From: an uncultured Clostridia bacterium
GTDB taxonomy: Bacteria; Bacillota; Clostridia; Christensenellales; UBA3700
Direction of reading: 5' to 3'
DNA length: 7,106 nucleotides
NCBI GenBank assembly: GCA_946623205.1
Contig: CAMOQV010000060.1
Location: 1-7,106 of the forward strand
The notes beneath the pieces are model-generated. The model did no database searches. It saw only the letters and a list, made by a program, of their open reading frames with translations, and was not told where the DNA came from. Shown here piece after piece: positions 1 through 5,913 of this stretch (position 1 is its first letter; every line of letters begins with the position of its first letter). The translations under genes were made by a program, and so were the position numbers.

Positions 1-626
1 GAAACTCTCTTTAAGAAGATGACTTCTTCCCCTACAGCTTCAAACATCTTTCTAATTTGTCTATTTCTACCTTCGTGGATAGTCATTTCAAATCTAGATA
101 TATTATCTTTAAAATCTACTAGTTTTACTTTTGCCTTAGCTGTTTTTACGCCATCTATTTCAACACCTTTTCTCAATTGGGCCAATTTATGCTCTAAAAC
201 TTGACCTTCAACTTTAACAATATATGTTTTAGGAACTTCATGAGATGGGTGTGTTAATGCGTGAACTAAATCTCCATCATTTGTTAATAGTAATAAACCT
301 TCTGTATCATAGTCTAATCTACCTACTGGAACCAAATGAGGAATATTTAGATCTTCAAGGTACGAATAAACGGTTTTTCTTCCCTTGTCGTCTTTTAGTG
401 TTGTTACGCAGCCTTTTGGTTTATACATCATGATATAAGAATAATCAGCTACTGGTTTAACTAAATTGCCATCAACCATAACTCTATCATTATTCTCATT
501 AACTTGTGTGCCAAGTTCTGTAACGACCTTGCCGTTTATTTTTACGCGTCCATCTAAAATTAACTTTTCAGATTCTCTTCTAGATGCGACTCCACATGAT
601 GCTAAAAACTTATTTAATCTTTCCAT
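1..626 (-). CDS. rluB: Ribosomal large-subunit pseudouridine synthase, RluB/RsuA family (3' end cut by window edge)
   Basis: I translated this frame by hand from the ATG at 626; it stays open for 208 codons to the window edge. Residues 1-60 form an S4 RNA-binding domain beginning MERLNKFLASCGVASRRESE. The synthase domain contains GRLDYDTEGLLLLTNDG (residues 102-118), whose Asp105 is the expected catalytic aspartate of the RsuA/RluB family. Further family blocks are KPKGCVTT (69-76) and EGRNRQIRKMFEAVG (185-199). Family members of this type isomerise a uridine in 23S rRNA during ribosome maturation. B. subtilis RluB is of similar size, so probably only a few tens of residues are missing. An in-frame stop lies at 639-641, so no upstream ATG/GTG/TTG start is available, and the N terminus matches the family. 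No normal Shine-Dalgarno precedes the ATG. A terminator separates it from scpB, so it has its own promoter. The RluB-versus-RluE/RsuA target is inferred from organism type and scpB proximity. Confidence 0.93.
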   Translation of the reverse strand, partial: MERLNKFLASCGVASRRESEKLILDGRVKINGKVVTELGTQVNENNDRVMVDGNLVKPVADYSYIMMYKPKGCVTTLKDDKGRKTVYSYLEDLNIPHLVPVGRLDYDTEGLLLLTNDGDLVHALTHPSHEVPKTYIVKVEGQVLEHKLAQLRKGVEIDGVKTAKAKVKLVDFKDNISRFEMTIHEGRNRQIRKMFEAVGEEVIFLKRV

Positions 627-645
627 AACAAAAATAGTTTAATTT

Positions 646-716
646 ATTTATGCCCCTCTTAGCAACAAAATCACTTTAAATAATTAAAATGGATAATTCT
701 AATAATTGGCATAAAT
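646..716 (-). repeat. Long-range inverted repeat in the rluB leader
   Basis: ATTTATGCC at 646-654 is the exact reverse complement of GGCATAAAT at 708-716: 9-bp arms separated by 53 bases. In the leftward transcript the downstream arm lies beside AAGAGGGG (minus strand, plus coordinates 653-660), a purine run 26 bases before the rluB ATG and therefore too far to be its ribosome binding site. The pairing could shape the rluB leader. It matches no riboswitch class that I recognise. Confidence 0.35.
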
Positions 717-725
717 TCCCCAAGT

Positions 726-754
726 ATTATACAAAACGGCCTAAAATATTTCTA
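726..754 (-). promoter_or_regulatory. Candidate rluB promoter (proximal)
   Basis: On the minus strand there is a perfect -10 hexamer TATAAT (plus 726-731). The best -35 is the poor TTAGAA, 18 bases upstream. Transcription would start near 719 and give a leader of about 93 nt for rluB. The weak -35 together with a motif copy centred about 54 bases upstream of the start would suit an activated promoter, but that is inference. Confidence 0.4.
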
Positions 755-765
755 AATTAGCTTTG

Positions 766-780
766 AGCCATATTTTGACT
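766..780. promoter_or_regulatory. 15-bp palindromic motif, copy 1 (candidate operator)
   Basis: The minus strand reads AGTCAAAATATGGCT, an imperfect 7-1-7 palindrome matching the pattern AGTCAwA-w-TwTGrCT. Similarity to the copy at 6153-6167 continues beyond it: both read AAGTCAAAwTwTGrCT, then three variable bases, then AGCTAA. It sits just upstream of the proximal rluB promoter. Confidence 0.4.
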
Positions 781-833
781 TAAAATATAGTGCTATTTAT
801 GAAAATGCAATTAATTTAAAATTCTTTTCGTTA

Positions 834-861
834 ATTATAGTCATATTTAGGCTATAAACAA
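834..861 (-). promoter_or_regulatory. Candidate rluB promoter (distal)
   Basis: The minus strand has TTGTTT (plus 856-861), 16 bases, then a perfect TATAAT (834-839). It begins directly after the terminator stem at 862-896. The palindromic motif copy at 839-853 covers the spacer and touches the -10, an arrangement usual for repression. A start near 827 would give a leader of about 200 nt for rluB. Confidence 0.35.
839..853. promoter_or_regulatory. 15-bp palindromic motif, copy 2 (candidate operator)
   Basis: The plus strand reads AGTCATATTTAGGCT, the most degenerate of the four copies. It overlaps the spacer and the edge of the -10 of the distal rluB promoter candidate. Confidence 0.3.
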
Positions 862-896
862 AAACTGAGCCAAATTCATTCAATTTAGCTCAGTTT
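860..896 (-). terminator. Rho-independent terminator of the scp operon
   Basis: Positions 862-876 pair with 882-896: a 15-bp stem with one G-U wobble in the minus-strand RNA and a 5-nt loop. In the transcript the stem runs into TTTTTG followed by more T-rich sequence. It lies 70 bases after the scpB stop and points the right way. The T run is short, so it may leak. Confidence 0.75.
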
Positions 897-909
897 CAAA
901 ATATTTAGT

Positions 910-941
910 ATTTTTATGCATAATTATTAATTTTTATGCAT
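910..941. repeat. Two direct repeats of 12 bp with a 20-bp period
   Basis: ATTTTTATGCAT occurs at 910-921 and again at 930-941, exactly 20 bases apart, in the untranslated stretch between the scpB stop and its terminator. Each copy ends in the palindrome ATGCAT. Function unknown; chance duplication in AT-rich DNA is possible. Confidence 0.5.
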
Positions 942-965
942 TGATAAAAATCCGATTATATTTGA

Positions 966-1745
966 TTAAATTCCAATTTCATCAGATTCGTCTTCGTCAA
1001 TATCAGGCTTCTTTTCATAATCTGGAAGTTCACCTGCATCTTCATCCGAACCAGAATAAGTCTCTACATTTGTATCCTTTAAGAACTCTGGTATATCGTC
1101 GTCTAGATTAAATTCAGCTTCTTGTTGTAATTGATAATTTGACTTCTCGTCATCATCATCAAGATCCATACCATCCGCTCTATACAAGCCTTCTTGAGAA
1201 GCTGAGAAGTTACCAATTTCCATCATTCTTCTCTTAACTTCACTAAAGTCTGGTAGATCTTCAAGTGACATTAAATCAAACTTCTTTAAGAATCCATCTG
1301 TTGTAGCAAATAAAACTGGTCTTCCTGGAGCTTGCTTATACCCTGCTACACAAATCAAATCAGCTTTTTGCAACATAGATAACGCGTAATCCGCTAATCT
1401 ACCACCTCTATAATCTTCTATTTCTGCACGCGTAATTGGTTGAAAATATGCAATTATAGACAAAACTTCCATCAATGAACTTGATAATTCCTTTTCCTTA
1501 ACTGGCTGCAAAATCTCAGAAACAAGGTCTTTATACTTATCATTTGAACAAAATTGAAGCTTATCATCGAATTGTTGTAATAAAATACCAGAATCTCCGC
1601 TATATTTATCGGCGATTTTAGCAATTGCGTCATTTAAATTCTTCCTTGATACATCCTCTGGCAAATGATCCATGATATCTTTTCTAGATATTGGAACACC
1701 TGCTGCAAATAGTATCGCTTCAACTGTATTAACTAGGTTGTTCAT
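966..1745 (-). CDS. scpB: Segregation and condensation protein B (ScpB) with acidic C-terminal tail
   Basis: ScpB is the winged-helix (kite) subunit of the SMC-ScpAB condensin; a dimer of it binds the middle of the kleisin ScpA and helps organise and segregate the chromosome. The first winged helix spans about residues 1-80 (NTVEAILFAAGVPIS). The second spans about 87-167 and carries the family signature VLSIIAYFQPITRAEIEDYRG and APGRPVLFATTDGFLKKF. The protein is 259 aa against roughly 200 in B. subtilis. The excess is a tail from about residue 192, rich in Asp and Glu (DLDDDDEK, then DEDESDEIG at the end), low in complexity and probably disordered. The ATG at 1745 is preceded by a perfect AAGGAGG at plus 1758-1764, 12 bases upstream and inside scpA. 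The start overlaps the scpA end by 17 bp, so translation is probably coupled. It is the last gene of the protease-scpA-scpB unit. Confidence 0.95.
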   Translation of the reverse strand: MNNLVNTVEAILFAAGVPISRKDIMDHLPEDVSRKNLNDAIAKIADKYSGDSGILLQQFDDKLQFCSNDKYKDLVSEILQPVKEKELSSSLMEVLSIIAYFQPITRAEIEDYRGGRLADYALSMLQKADLICVAGYKQAPGRPVLFATTDGFLKKFDLMSLEDLPDFSEVKRRMMEIGNFSASQEGLYRADGMDLDDDDEKSNYQLQQEAEFNLDDDIPEFLKDTNVETYSGSDEDAGELPDYEKKPDIDEDESDEIGI

Positions 1746-2583
1746 TTTGAAGTGCAGCCTCCTTACCTATATTTTCGATACCTAAAGCATCGAAATCGAT
1801 TTCTTTATTGTCATATTCTGGATTAAAAGAAACTTGAATCTCCCCGTCGCCTTCTTGTTCAGCAAACATAATTTGATGCTTCATAAGCTCTAAAAGAGCT
1901 TGGAATGTGGAAATTACTTCGCTTCTTGATACGTCTGAACCAAATAGCGAATAGAATCCAGCCTTCTTTTTCTTAGACATAACATCAACTAATTTTCTTA
2001 CTTGAACGCCTACTGGGAATCTATCTTTTGGAATCTTCTTTATTTTTAAAGAAGCTTCCTTTTCATCAATTCTATATAAAACTACACCAAACGCATCCAA
2101 AAGCTTAGCAAAATCAAATTGATTAATAACGATAATTGCATCAGCATCTGTAAATTTTGGTCTTCTATTGATTCTATATAGTTTTTCTCTTTCTTTTAGT
2201 TTTGCTTCGTTTTCCTTAACTATTCTATAAACTAATAGTCTTCTTCTTAGCATTTCTTCAGCAAAGAAATCTTCTTCTTCCTCAATTTCTTCTTGAGGAA
2301 CTCTCAATAAAGCAGCAGCTTTTATTTTTAAAAGCGTTGTGCCCATTGTGATAAAATCTGAAGCGATTTCCATATCATATGCTTGAAGCGATGCCATATA
2401 TGCAACAAATTGATCTGTTGCTAAATGCAAAGGAATCGTCTCTAATGTGTATTTAGTTCCATAGTCTTTTGACGAAGTCAAAATGGTATATAAAACGTCG
2501 ATGGCAACAGGCGGTTCGTCATCTCCTAGATATAACGGAACTACACTTGCTGGGTGATATTCAAATATCTTATCGTCAGCCAT
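1729..2583 (-). CDS. scpA: Segregation and condensation protein A (ScpA kleisin), divergent N-terminal domain
   Basis: ScpA is the kleisin that bridges the two SMC heads and carries ScpB. This copy is 284 aa. Recognisable parts are the N-terminal helical block AYDMEIASDFITMGTTLLKI (residues 68-87), an acidic stretch EEIEEEEDFFAEEMLRRRL that starts the ScpB-binding linker (98-116), and the C-terminal winged helix (about 195-252) with the typical STFQALLELMKHQIMFAEQ followed by GDGEIQVSF. The usual family signature FxGPLDLLLxLI near the N terminus is absent: the equivalent place reads PPVAIDVLYTIL (about 24-35), with extra residues around it. I chose the ATG at 2583 because AGGAG stands about 10 bases upstream and the upstream in-frame alternative is a TTG at 2610 without a site. 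The ATG overlaps the protease stop as TAATG. Identity is secure from the C-terminal half plus the adjacent scpB. Confidence 0.92.
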   Translation of the reverse strand: MADDKIFEYHPASVVPLYLGDDEPPVAIDVLYTILTSSKDYGTKYTLETIPLHLATDQFVAYMASLQAYDMEIASDFITMGTTLLKIKAAALLRVPQEEIEEEEDFFAEEMLRRRLLVYRIVKENEAKLKEREKLYRINRRPKFTDADAIIVINQFDFAKLLDAFGVVLYRIDEKEASLKIKKIPKDRFPVGVQVRKLVDVMSKKKKAGFYSLFGSDVSRSEVISTFQALLELMKHQIMFAEQEGDGEIQVSFNPEYDNKEIDFDALGIENIGKEAALQNEQPS

Positions 2584-3296
2584 TATAAACCTACTCCTAT
2601 TCCGCCCCAAATAGCGTTAAATACCATTCTTGCTAAATCTTGTACCATATCAAATAGATCTGGAATATTAAACCAAGACAAAAGATATGAAATCAAAATA
2701 AATGCCAACAATACATAGCTACCATATCTATACATGAAATCTACGTATTTATTATCTGGTTCTGCTAATGTTTCAACTACTCTAAATCCATCTAAAGGAT
2801 AAATTGGTAGCAAGTTAAATACCATCAACAATACATTTACATACATTCCATAAAGGAATAATGCATAACCAAACAATGTAGCATAGTTTGCAAAAGATAA
2901 AGATTCTATATATGTCCATGCGCCAAACTTTAATACTAGCGCTAGACAAATTGAATTAATTGTTGCAAGCAACAAATTCATTGTAACACCAGCTAAAGAT
3001 GTCATTAACATGCCTTTTTTATAATCTCTGAAGTTTCTTGGATCTATTGGAACTGGTTTAGCAAAGCCAAAGCCTACAAAGAACAACAAAAGCGTTCCAA
3101 TTGGAGTAAGATGCTTTAGCGGATTTAAAGTCAATCTACCGCGAGATTTTGCGGTCATATCACCATTTATATATGCAGCATATCCATGAGATAATTCATG
3201 TAAAACAATCGCTGTTAAAATAACAATCAAATATGCTAGTAAAACCAGCATAGATTGTCCACTAAATCCATTTTGCGCCAAATATCTAACAATCAT
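2583..3296 (-). CDS. M50-family site-2 protease (membrane metalloprotease)
   Basis: This is an integral-membrane zinc metalloprotease of the S2P/M50 family, which cleaves substrates within the bilayer. The zinc motif HELSH is at residues 33-37 inside the first long hydrophobic segment (about 15-41). The third ligand is expected at Asp169 in NLLPIYPLDGFR (161-172), the family's N-x-x-P-x-x-PLDG block. Other hydrophobic segments lie at about 63-80, 96-123, 138-165 and 190-210. The family's AGPxxN is AGVTMN here (102-107). At 237 aa with no PDZ domain it belongs to the short group-III-like members. The substrate is unknown. The gene heads the unit protease-scpA-scpB, ends as TAATG on scpA, and has its own promoter about 60 bases upstream. 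The start at 3296 has only a weak GACGGA-like site. Placing such a protease before scpA is common in low-GC Gram-positives; a functional link to condensin is not established. Confidence 0.9.
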   Translation of the reverse strand: MIVRYLAQNGFSGQSMLVLLAYLIVILTAIVLHELSHGYAAYINGDMTAKSRGRLTLNPLKHLTPIGTLLLFFVGFGFAKPVPIDPRNFRDYKKGMLMTSLAGVTMNLLLATINSICLALVLKFGAWTYIESLSFANYATLFGYALFLYGMYVNVLLMVFNLLPIYPLDGFRVVETLAEPDNKYVDFMYRYGSYVLLAFILISYLLSWFNIPDLFDMVQDLARMVFNAIWGGIGVGL

Positions 3297-3354
3297 TTTT
3301 AATAGTCCGTCTTAATTTATGTTGATTTTATAAATCAATCTCTAAACATTCCCT

Positions 3355-3383
3355 ATTCTAACAAAAACAACTTGTTTTCGCAA
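3355..3383 (-). promoter_or_regulatory. Promoter of the protease-scpA-scpB operon
   Basis: The minus strand has TTGCGA (plus 3378-3383), exactly 17 bases, then TAGAAT (3355-3360) preceded by TGT, giving an extended -10 (TGTTAGAAT). Transcription would start near 3348 and leave a leader of about 50 nt. The -35 overlaps the edge of a perfect 16-bp AT palindrome, AATATATTAATATATT, at 3382-3397. Confidence 0.55.
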
Positions 3384-3421
3384 TATATTAATATATTAGG
3401 AGCGCAAATATTTAAATTTAT

Positions 3422-3949
3422 TTATGGATTTCCTATGAAGTATCTAGGTATTGAAAAATATAAAATAGCAGCAAATACAAACAAGAATACAACCGTCATA
3501 ATTACATTTAAAACCAGAGATTCTTTCTTGTTTTTGTACAATTTCGCAAATATTGTTATCAAAACAGGTGTTCCTAAGCCAATCAAAGACACTAGCAAAA
3601 TCTCAATGGTTTCCATAACAAAACCACCTTTAAGATAAATAGCTACAATATACGAATACAATCCCAAAATCGAAAGCGAAATTAGCGCCATAAAACTCTT
3701 TAGTGCATATATCGTATTATTTGTTTTTCTAAGCTTTGCTTCTCTTTCTACATCCAACTTTGTCATCGACACAAAGATACTAGTATCTTTATTTTTAGAA
3801 TCTATCTCTTTTAAATGTCTAATTTCCTGTGCGCTTAATCTATATTTATTTCCACAGTTTCTACATTTTGAAAAACCTAGACATTCTTCATCCGCAACCA
3901 ATCTACCACCGCAAACACTACAGCGATATTCATCCATTTTTTCGCTCAT
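3422..3949 (-). CDS. Zinc-ribbon protein with three transmembrane segments, function unknown
   Basis: This 175-aa protein begins with a single zinc ribbon (Cys10, Cys13, Cys29, Cys32, as CSVCGG and CRNCGN). A charged linker follows (about 35-80), then three hydrophobic segments at about 82-106, 112-136 and 145-167; there is no signal peptide. The ribbon and linker are probably cytoplasmic. Its start overlaps the end of the upstream gene by 4 bases (ATGA), and GAGG stands 7 bases before the ATG, so it is translationally coupled as the last gene of the SPFH unit. The layout of an N-terminal zinc ribbon plus membrane segments recalls B. subtilis YdjG, a partner of the SPFH protein YdjI and of PspA. 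This protein is much shorter, and the comparison rests on architecture and context, not on demonstrated homology. No strong terminator follows it. Confidence 0.8.
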   Translation of the reverse strand: MSEKMDEYRCSVCGGRLVADEECLGFSKCRNCGNKYRLSAQEIRHLKEIDSKNKDTSIFVSMTKLDVEREAKLRKTNNTIYALKSFMALISLSILGLYSYIVAIYLKGGFVMETIEILLVSLIGLGTPVLITIFAKLYKNKKESLVLNVIMTVVFLFVFAAILYFSIPRYFIGNP

Positions 3950-4515
3950 TTTGTTTCCTCATTCATCTCGCTTACTTTTGGCTTTGGGTCCTCATCTTCA
4001 AAGAATGCCAATATGCTATCTTCGTTTAGCTCAGATATTCCATAAATCTTTAGATTCTCGCTATACATCTCTTCAATCGCCTTAAATGTATCATCCGCAT
4101 CCGTTAGCACATCTTCTTCTTTAATTTTTGTATTTAAAGCGTCATTTAAAAACAAGGCCAACGCCCTTTGATCCTTAAAATATTTAATTGACCTAATCGA
4201 AGCTAGTTTTTTAACTAACGCTTTATCGTCTATTGCATCTTTTAATCTTTCACTCAATCGAAGATTGTATAGTATATACATCGCCTGGCGAATCGCTCTT
4301 TCCCTCTTTTCTTGTAAAAGTGTTATTTTCTTTACCAAAAACGTTCTTTGAAGCGGATTATCTAATGTTTTTCCCTCCATAAGCTTTGCTTTTATATCTT
4401 CTGTTAATGCATTAACTCTATCCTCACATAAAGACTCATCACGCTCTAGCATACAAATAGTATCTACAACTTCTTCCCTAGTTAGCGTCTCAAATTTGTT
4501 TTTAAAAAAGCACAT
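3946..4515 (-). CDS. Helical charged protein, 189 aa, function unknown (paralogue of its upstream neighbour)
   Basis: I recognise no named family. The protein starts MCFFKNK and is then almost entirely predicted helix: a charged hairpin-like stretch (about 12-100) with many Glu, Lys and Arg, a second helical part (about 100-160), and an acidic, proline-containing tail (FFEDEDPKPK near 170-179). It has no signal peptide, membrane segment or cysteine cluster. The start at 4515 overlaps the preceding stop as TAATG and has a good AAGGAG 8 bases upstream. Residues 17-37 (VDTICMLERDE, then EDRVNAL) align with 27-46 of the neighbouring 110-aa protein, 9 of 20 aligned positions being identical with one gap, and both begin MCF plus lysines. 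Size, a short hydrophobic-basic N terminus, a long charged hairpin and an acidic tail superficially resemble Snf7/ESCRT-III or PspA proteins; this is only a hypothesis. Confidence 0.8.
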   Translation of the reverse strand: MCFFKNKFETLTREEVVDTICMLERDESLCEDRVNALTEDIKAKLMEGKTLDNPLQRTFLVKKITLLQEKRERAIRQAMYILYNLRLSERLKDAIDDKALVKKLASIRSIKYFKDQRALALFLNDALNTKIKEEDVLTDADDTFKAIEEMYSENLKIYGISELNEDSILAFFEDEDPKPKVSEMNEETK

Positions 4516-4847
4516 TATTTTAGCTCCTTTGCATCTCTTTCTTTAATCATGACAAATATCGTTGTTATGATTTTATCTATGCTTTCATCCTTAATATCGT
4601 CGGATTTATTTAAAATTAATTTTAAATCGCCTATCTTTTCGGCAATTTTTTGATCAATATCAAATACCTCTTGATTCTCTCTTGGAGATAAATACAAAAG
4701 CGAATCTTGAAGCGCTAGCAATCTATCTTTGTAAAGCTCATCTTTATCTAGAGCTATCAAAACGTCCACAGATTGAGCTGCAAGCAACAAACATTTTCTA
4801 TCATCAATATATGTAACGCCTAAGCGTTTTTTCTTTTTAAAACACAT
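4515..4847 (-). CDS. Small helical protein, 110 aa, function unknown (shares N-terminal block with downstream neighbour)
   Basis: I recognise no family. The protein begins MCFKKKKR, a short hydrophobic-cysteine-basic N terminus shared with the next gene, and continues as predicted helices with no membrane segment. Residues 27-46 (VDVLIALDKDEL, then KDRLLAL) match the equivalent block of the 189-aa neighbour, which suggests an old tandem duplication in which this copy is shorter or the other gained a C-terminal half. The ATG overlaps the SPFH gene's stop as TAATG, with GAGG 5 bases upstream, so its output is probably tied to that of the SPFH protein. Codon use and coupling on both sides support a real gene despite its length. 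A role as adaptor or oligomer partner of the SPFH protein is inferred from position only. Confidence 0.78.
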   Translation of the reverse strand: MCFKKKKRLGVTYIDDRKCLLLAAQSVDVLIALDKDELYKDRLLALQDSLLYLSPRENQEVFDIDQKIAEKIGDLKLILNKSDDIKDESIDKIITTIFVMIKERDAKELK

Positions 4848-5851
4848 TATTTCCTCACTTCTGCTCCGCAGTGCTTACAGAACATATCATCTTTTGTAAT
4901 CATTTTGCCGCAATTTGGGCATTTAATCTTTGTAACTTTAATTTCGGTTCCACAAACCGGGCAAAACTTCATATCTGCCGTTATTTTGACGCCACAGTTT
5001 GGACATTCTGAAGCTTTTGGCTCCTTTTTAGACGCTGGCCAGCCTACAAGCTTGCAAACTTCGAGGTATTTTTCATAATCTTCCCTCTCTAGCCTCTTTA
5101 AGTCCATTTGACGCTCATATGCGATATTATCCAATCTTTCTTGATTATCTCTTTCTTCTTTCTTTATTTCGCGCGCTATTTTTTCTCCTCTTGCCTCGGC
5201 TATCTTAGCTATATAAATATCATCTATAAGAACTCTAGAAATGGTGAATGAAAATACTTTTAACCCATAATCTTTATCAAATAATTCAGCAATATGTGGC
5301 ATTATAGCATTACCAACAGGCAATAAAACTTCACTCAATCTATCATAAGATAGATTCTTATCTTTCATAACATTTGCAAGCTGGAATTGCACCTCAGCCA
5401 ACAATCTTCCCTGAAGTCTCTCTTTCAAATCCTTAGTTTTAAATTCAGACCTAACGCCAATCAATTCTAAATATGCTTTTCTTGGATTAGATATCTGAAC
5501 TTCCATTTCTCCTGAAGCCCCAAGCTTAATTGGGATTCCAGTAATCGGATCTCTCATATCAAATCTTTTGTCCGTTCCCCAATAAATATTCAATTTAGCG
5601 GTTTTAGATACAAAAATTAACTCGATTTCTTCATCAGCATCGATAATGTTTTTATCTATTACACTATTTTTCTTATCAAATATCTTATGTTTGCCAGACG
5701 GTAGCGTTTCTAAAGCTACTCCATCTTTAATGATAATTGCATTGTGCGTTTCAGGAACAACAATGACTTTCTTTAAATCATCGCCTTTAATCGGCATCTT
5801 GCGAAACAAAACATCATTGCCGCCTTCACATCTTATAACGTGACCAGACAT
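4847..5851 (-). CDS. SPFH-domain protein with two C-terminal zinc ribbons (YdjI / 'virion core protein'-like)
   Basis: SPFH (stomatin/prohibitin/flotillin) proteins form scaffolds on membranes. This 334-aa protein has a short N-terminal region, an SPFH core at about residues 25-215 (VIVVPETHNAIIIKDG; DPITGIPIKLGASGEMEVQI; FSFTISRVLIDDIYIAKI), a charged helix (about 215-265) and two tandem zinc ribbons: Cys283/286/297/300 and Cys311/314/325/328, each in CPNCG-type knuckles. It has no membrane segment, so recruitment must come from the core or from partners. The architecture matches the bacterial group often labelled 'virion core protein', which includes B. subtilis YdjI of the pspA-ydjGHI envelope-stress operon. 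The start at 5851 has AAGGAG (plus 5857-5862) 5 bases upstream. It is the first gene of a four-gene coupled unit behind a near-consensus promoter. A membrane-stress role here is inferred from the family; the other three genes of the unit do not include a recognisable PspA. Confidence 0.88.
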   Translation of the reverse strand: MSGHVIRCEGGNDVLFRKMPIKGDDLKKVIVVPETHNAIIIKDGVALETLPSGKHKIFDKKNSVIDKNIIDADEEIELIFVSKTAKLNIYWGTDKRFDMRDPITGIPIKLGASGEMEVQISNPRKAYLELIGVRSEFKTKDLKERLQGRLLAEVQFQLANVMKDKNLSYDRLSEVLLPVGNAIMPHIAELFDKDYGLKVFSFTISRVLIDDIYIAKIAEARGEKIAREIKKEERDNQERLDNIAYERQMDLKRLEREDYEKYLEVCKLVGWPASKKEPKASECPNCGVKITADMKFCPVCGTEIKVTKIKCPNCGKMITKDDMFCKHCGAEVRK

Positions 5852-5913
5852 ACCTACTCCTTCTTAGGTTCCCCTAATATATGTTTTTCTCGCCTATGGT
5901 AAATAAAATAAAA

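Larger units (their letters stand above)
627..861. other. Intergenic regulatory region between rluB and the scp operon terminator
   Basis: This AT-rich stretch has no credible ORF on either strand. It holds two candidate promoters reading leftward into rluB, two copies of a 15-bp palindromic motif (766-780 and 839-853), and a rluB leader with a 9-bp inverted repeat. Together with 862-965 it makes a gap of about 340 bases between the scpB stop and the rluB start. Confidence 0.7.

Noticed and set aside
775..803. Rightward promoter TTGACT-17-TATGAA
   Set aside because: It points toward the antisense side of the scp terminator with no gene or RNA behind it. The TTGACT is explained by the palindromic motif.
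627..860. Riboswitch or T-box in the rluB leader
   Set aside because: I see none of the conserved cores of known classes, only one long-range inverted repeat.
2584..2610. N-terminal extension of ScpA starting at the TTG at 2610 (nine extra residues)
   Set aside because: The extension begins at TTG without a ribbon of purines upstream, and its own sequence contains the AGGAG that serves the ATG at 2583, which also gives the neat TAATG junction.
3362..3421. Possible terminator after the zinc-ribbon membrane protein gene
   Set aside because: The only hairpins are AT-only or 6-bp stems (AAAACA with TGTTTT, and the 16-bp AT palindrome). They are too weak to call and they overlap the next promoter.
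3829..4029. Plus-strand ORFs inside the SPFH operon and elsewhere (for example 3372-3638, 3829-4029, 5646-5843, 19-204, 245-433)
   Set aside because: They are antisense shadows of well-supported minus-strand genes, have no ribosome binding sites and give no recognisable protein features.
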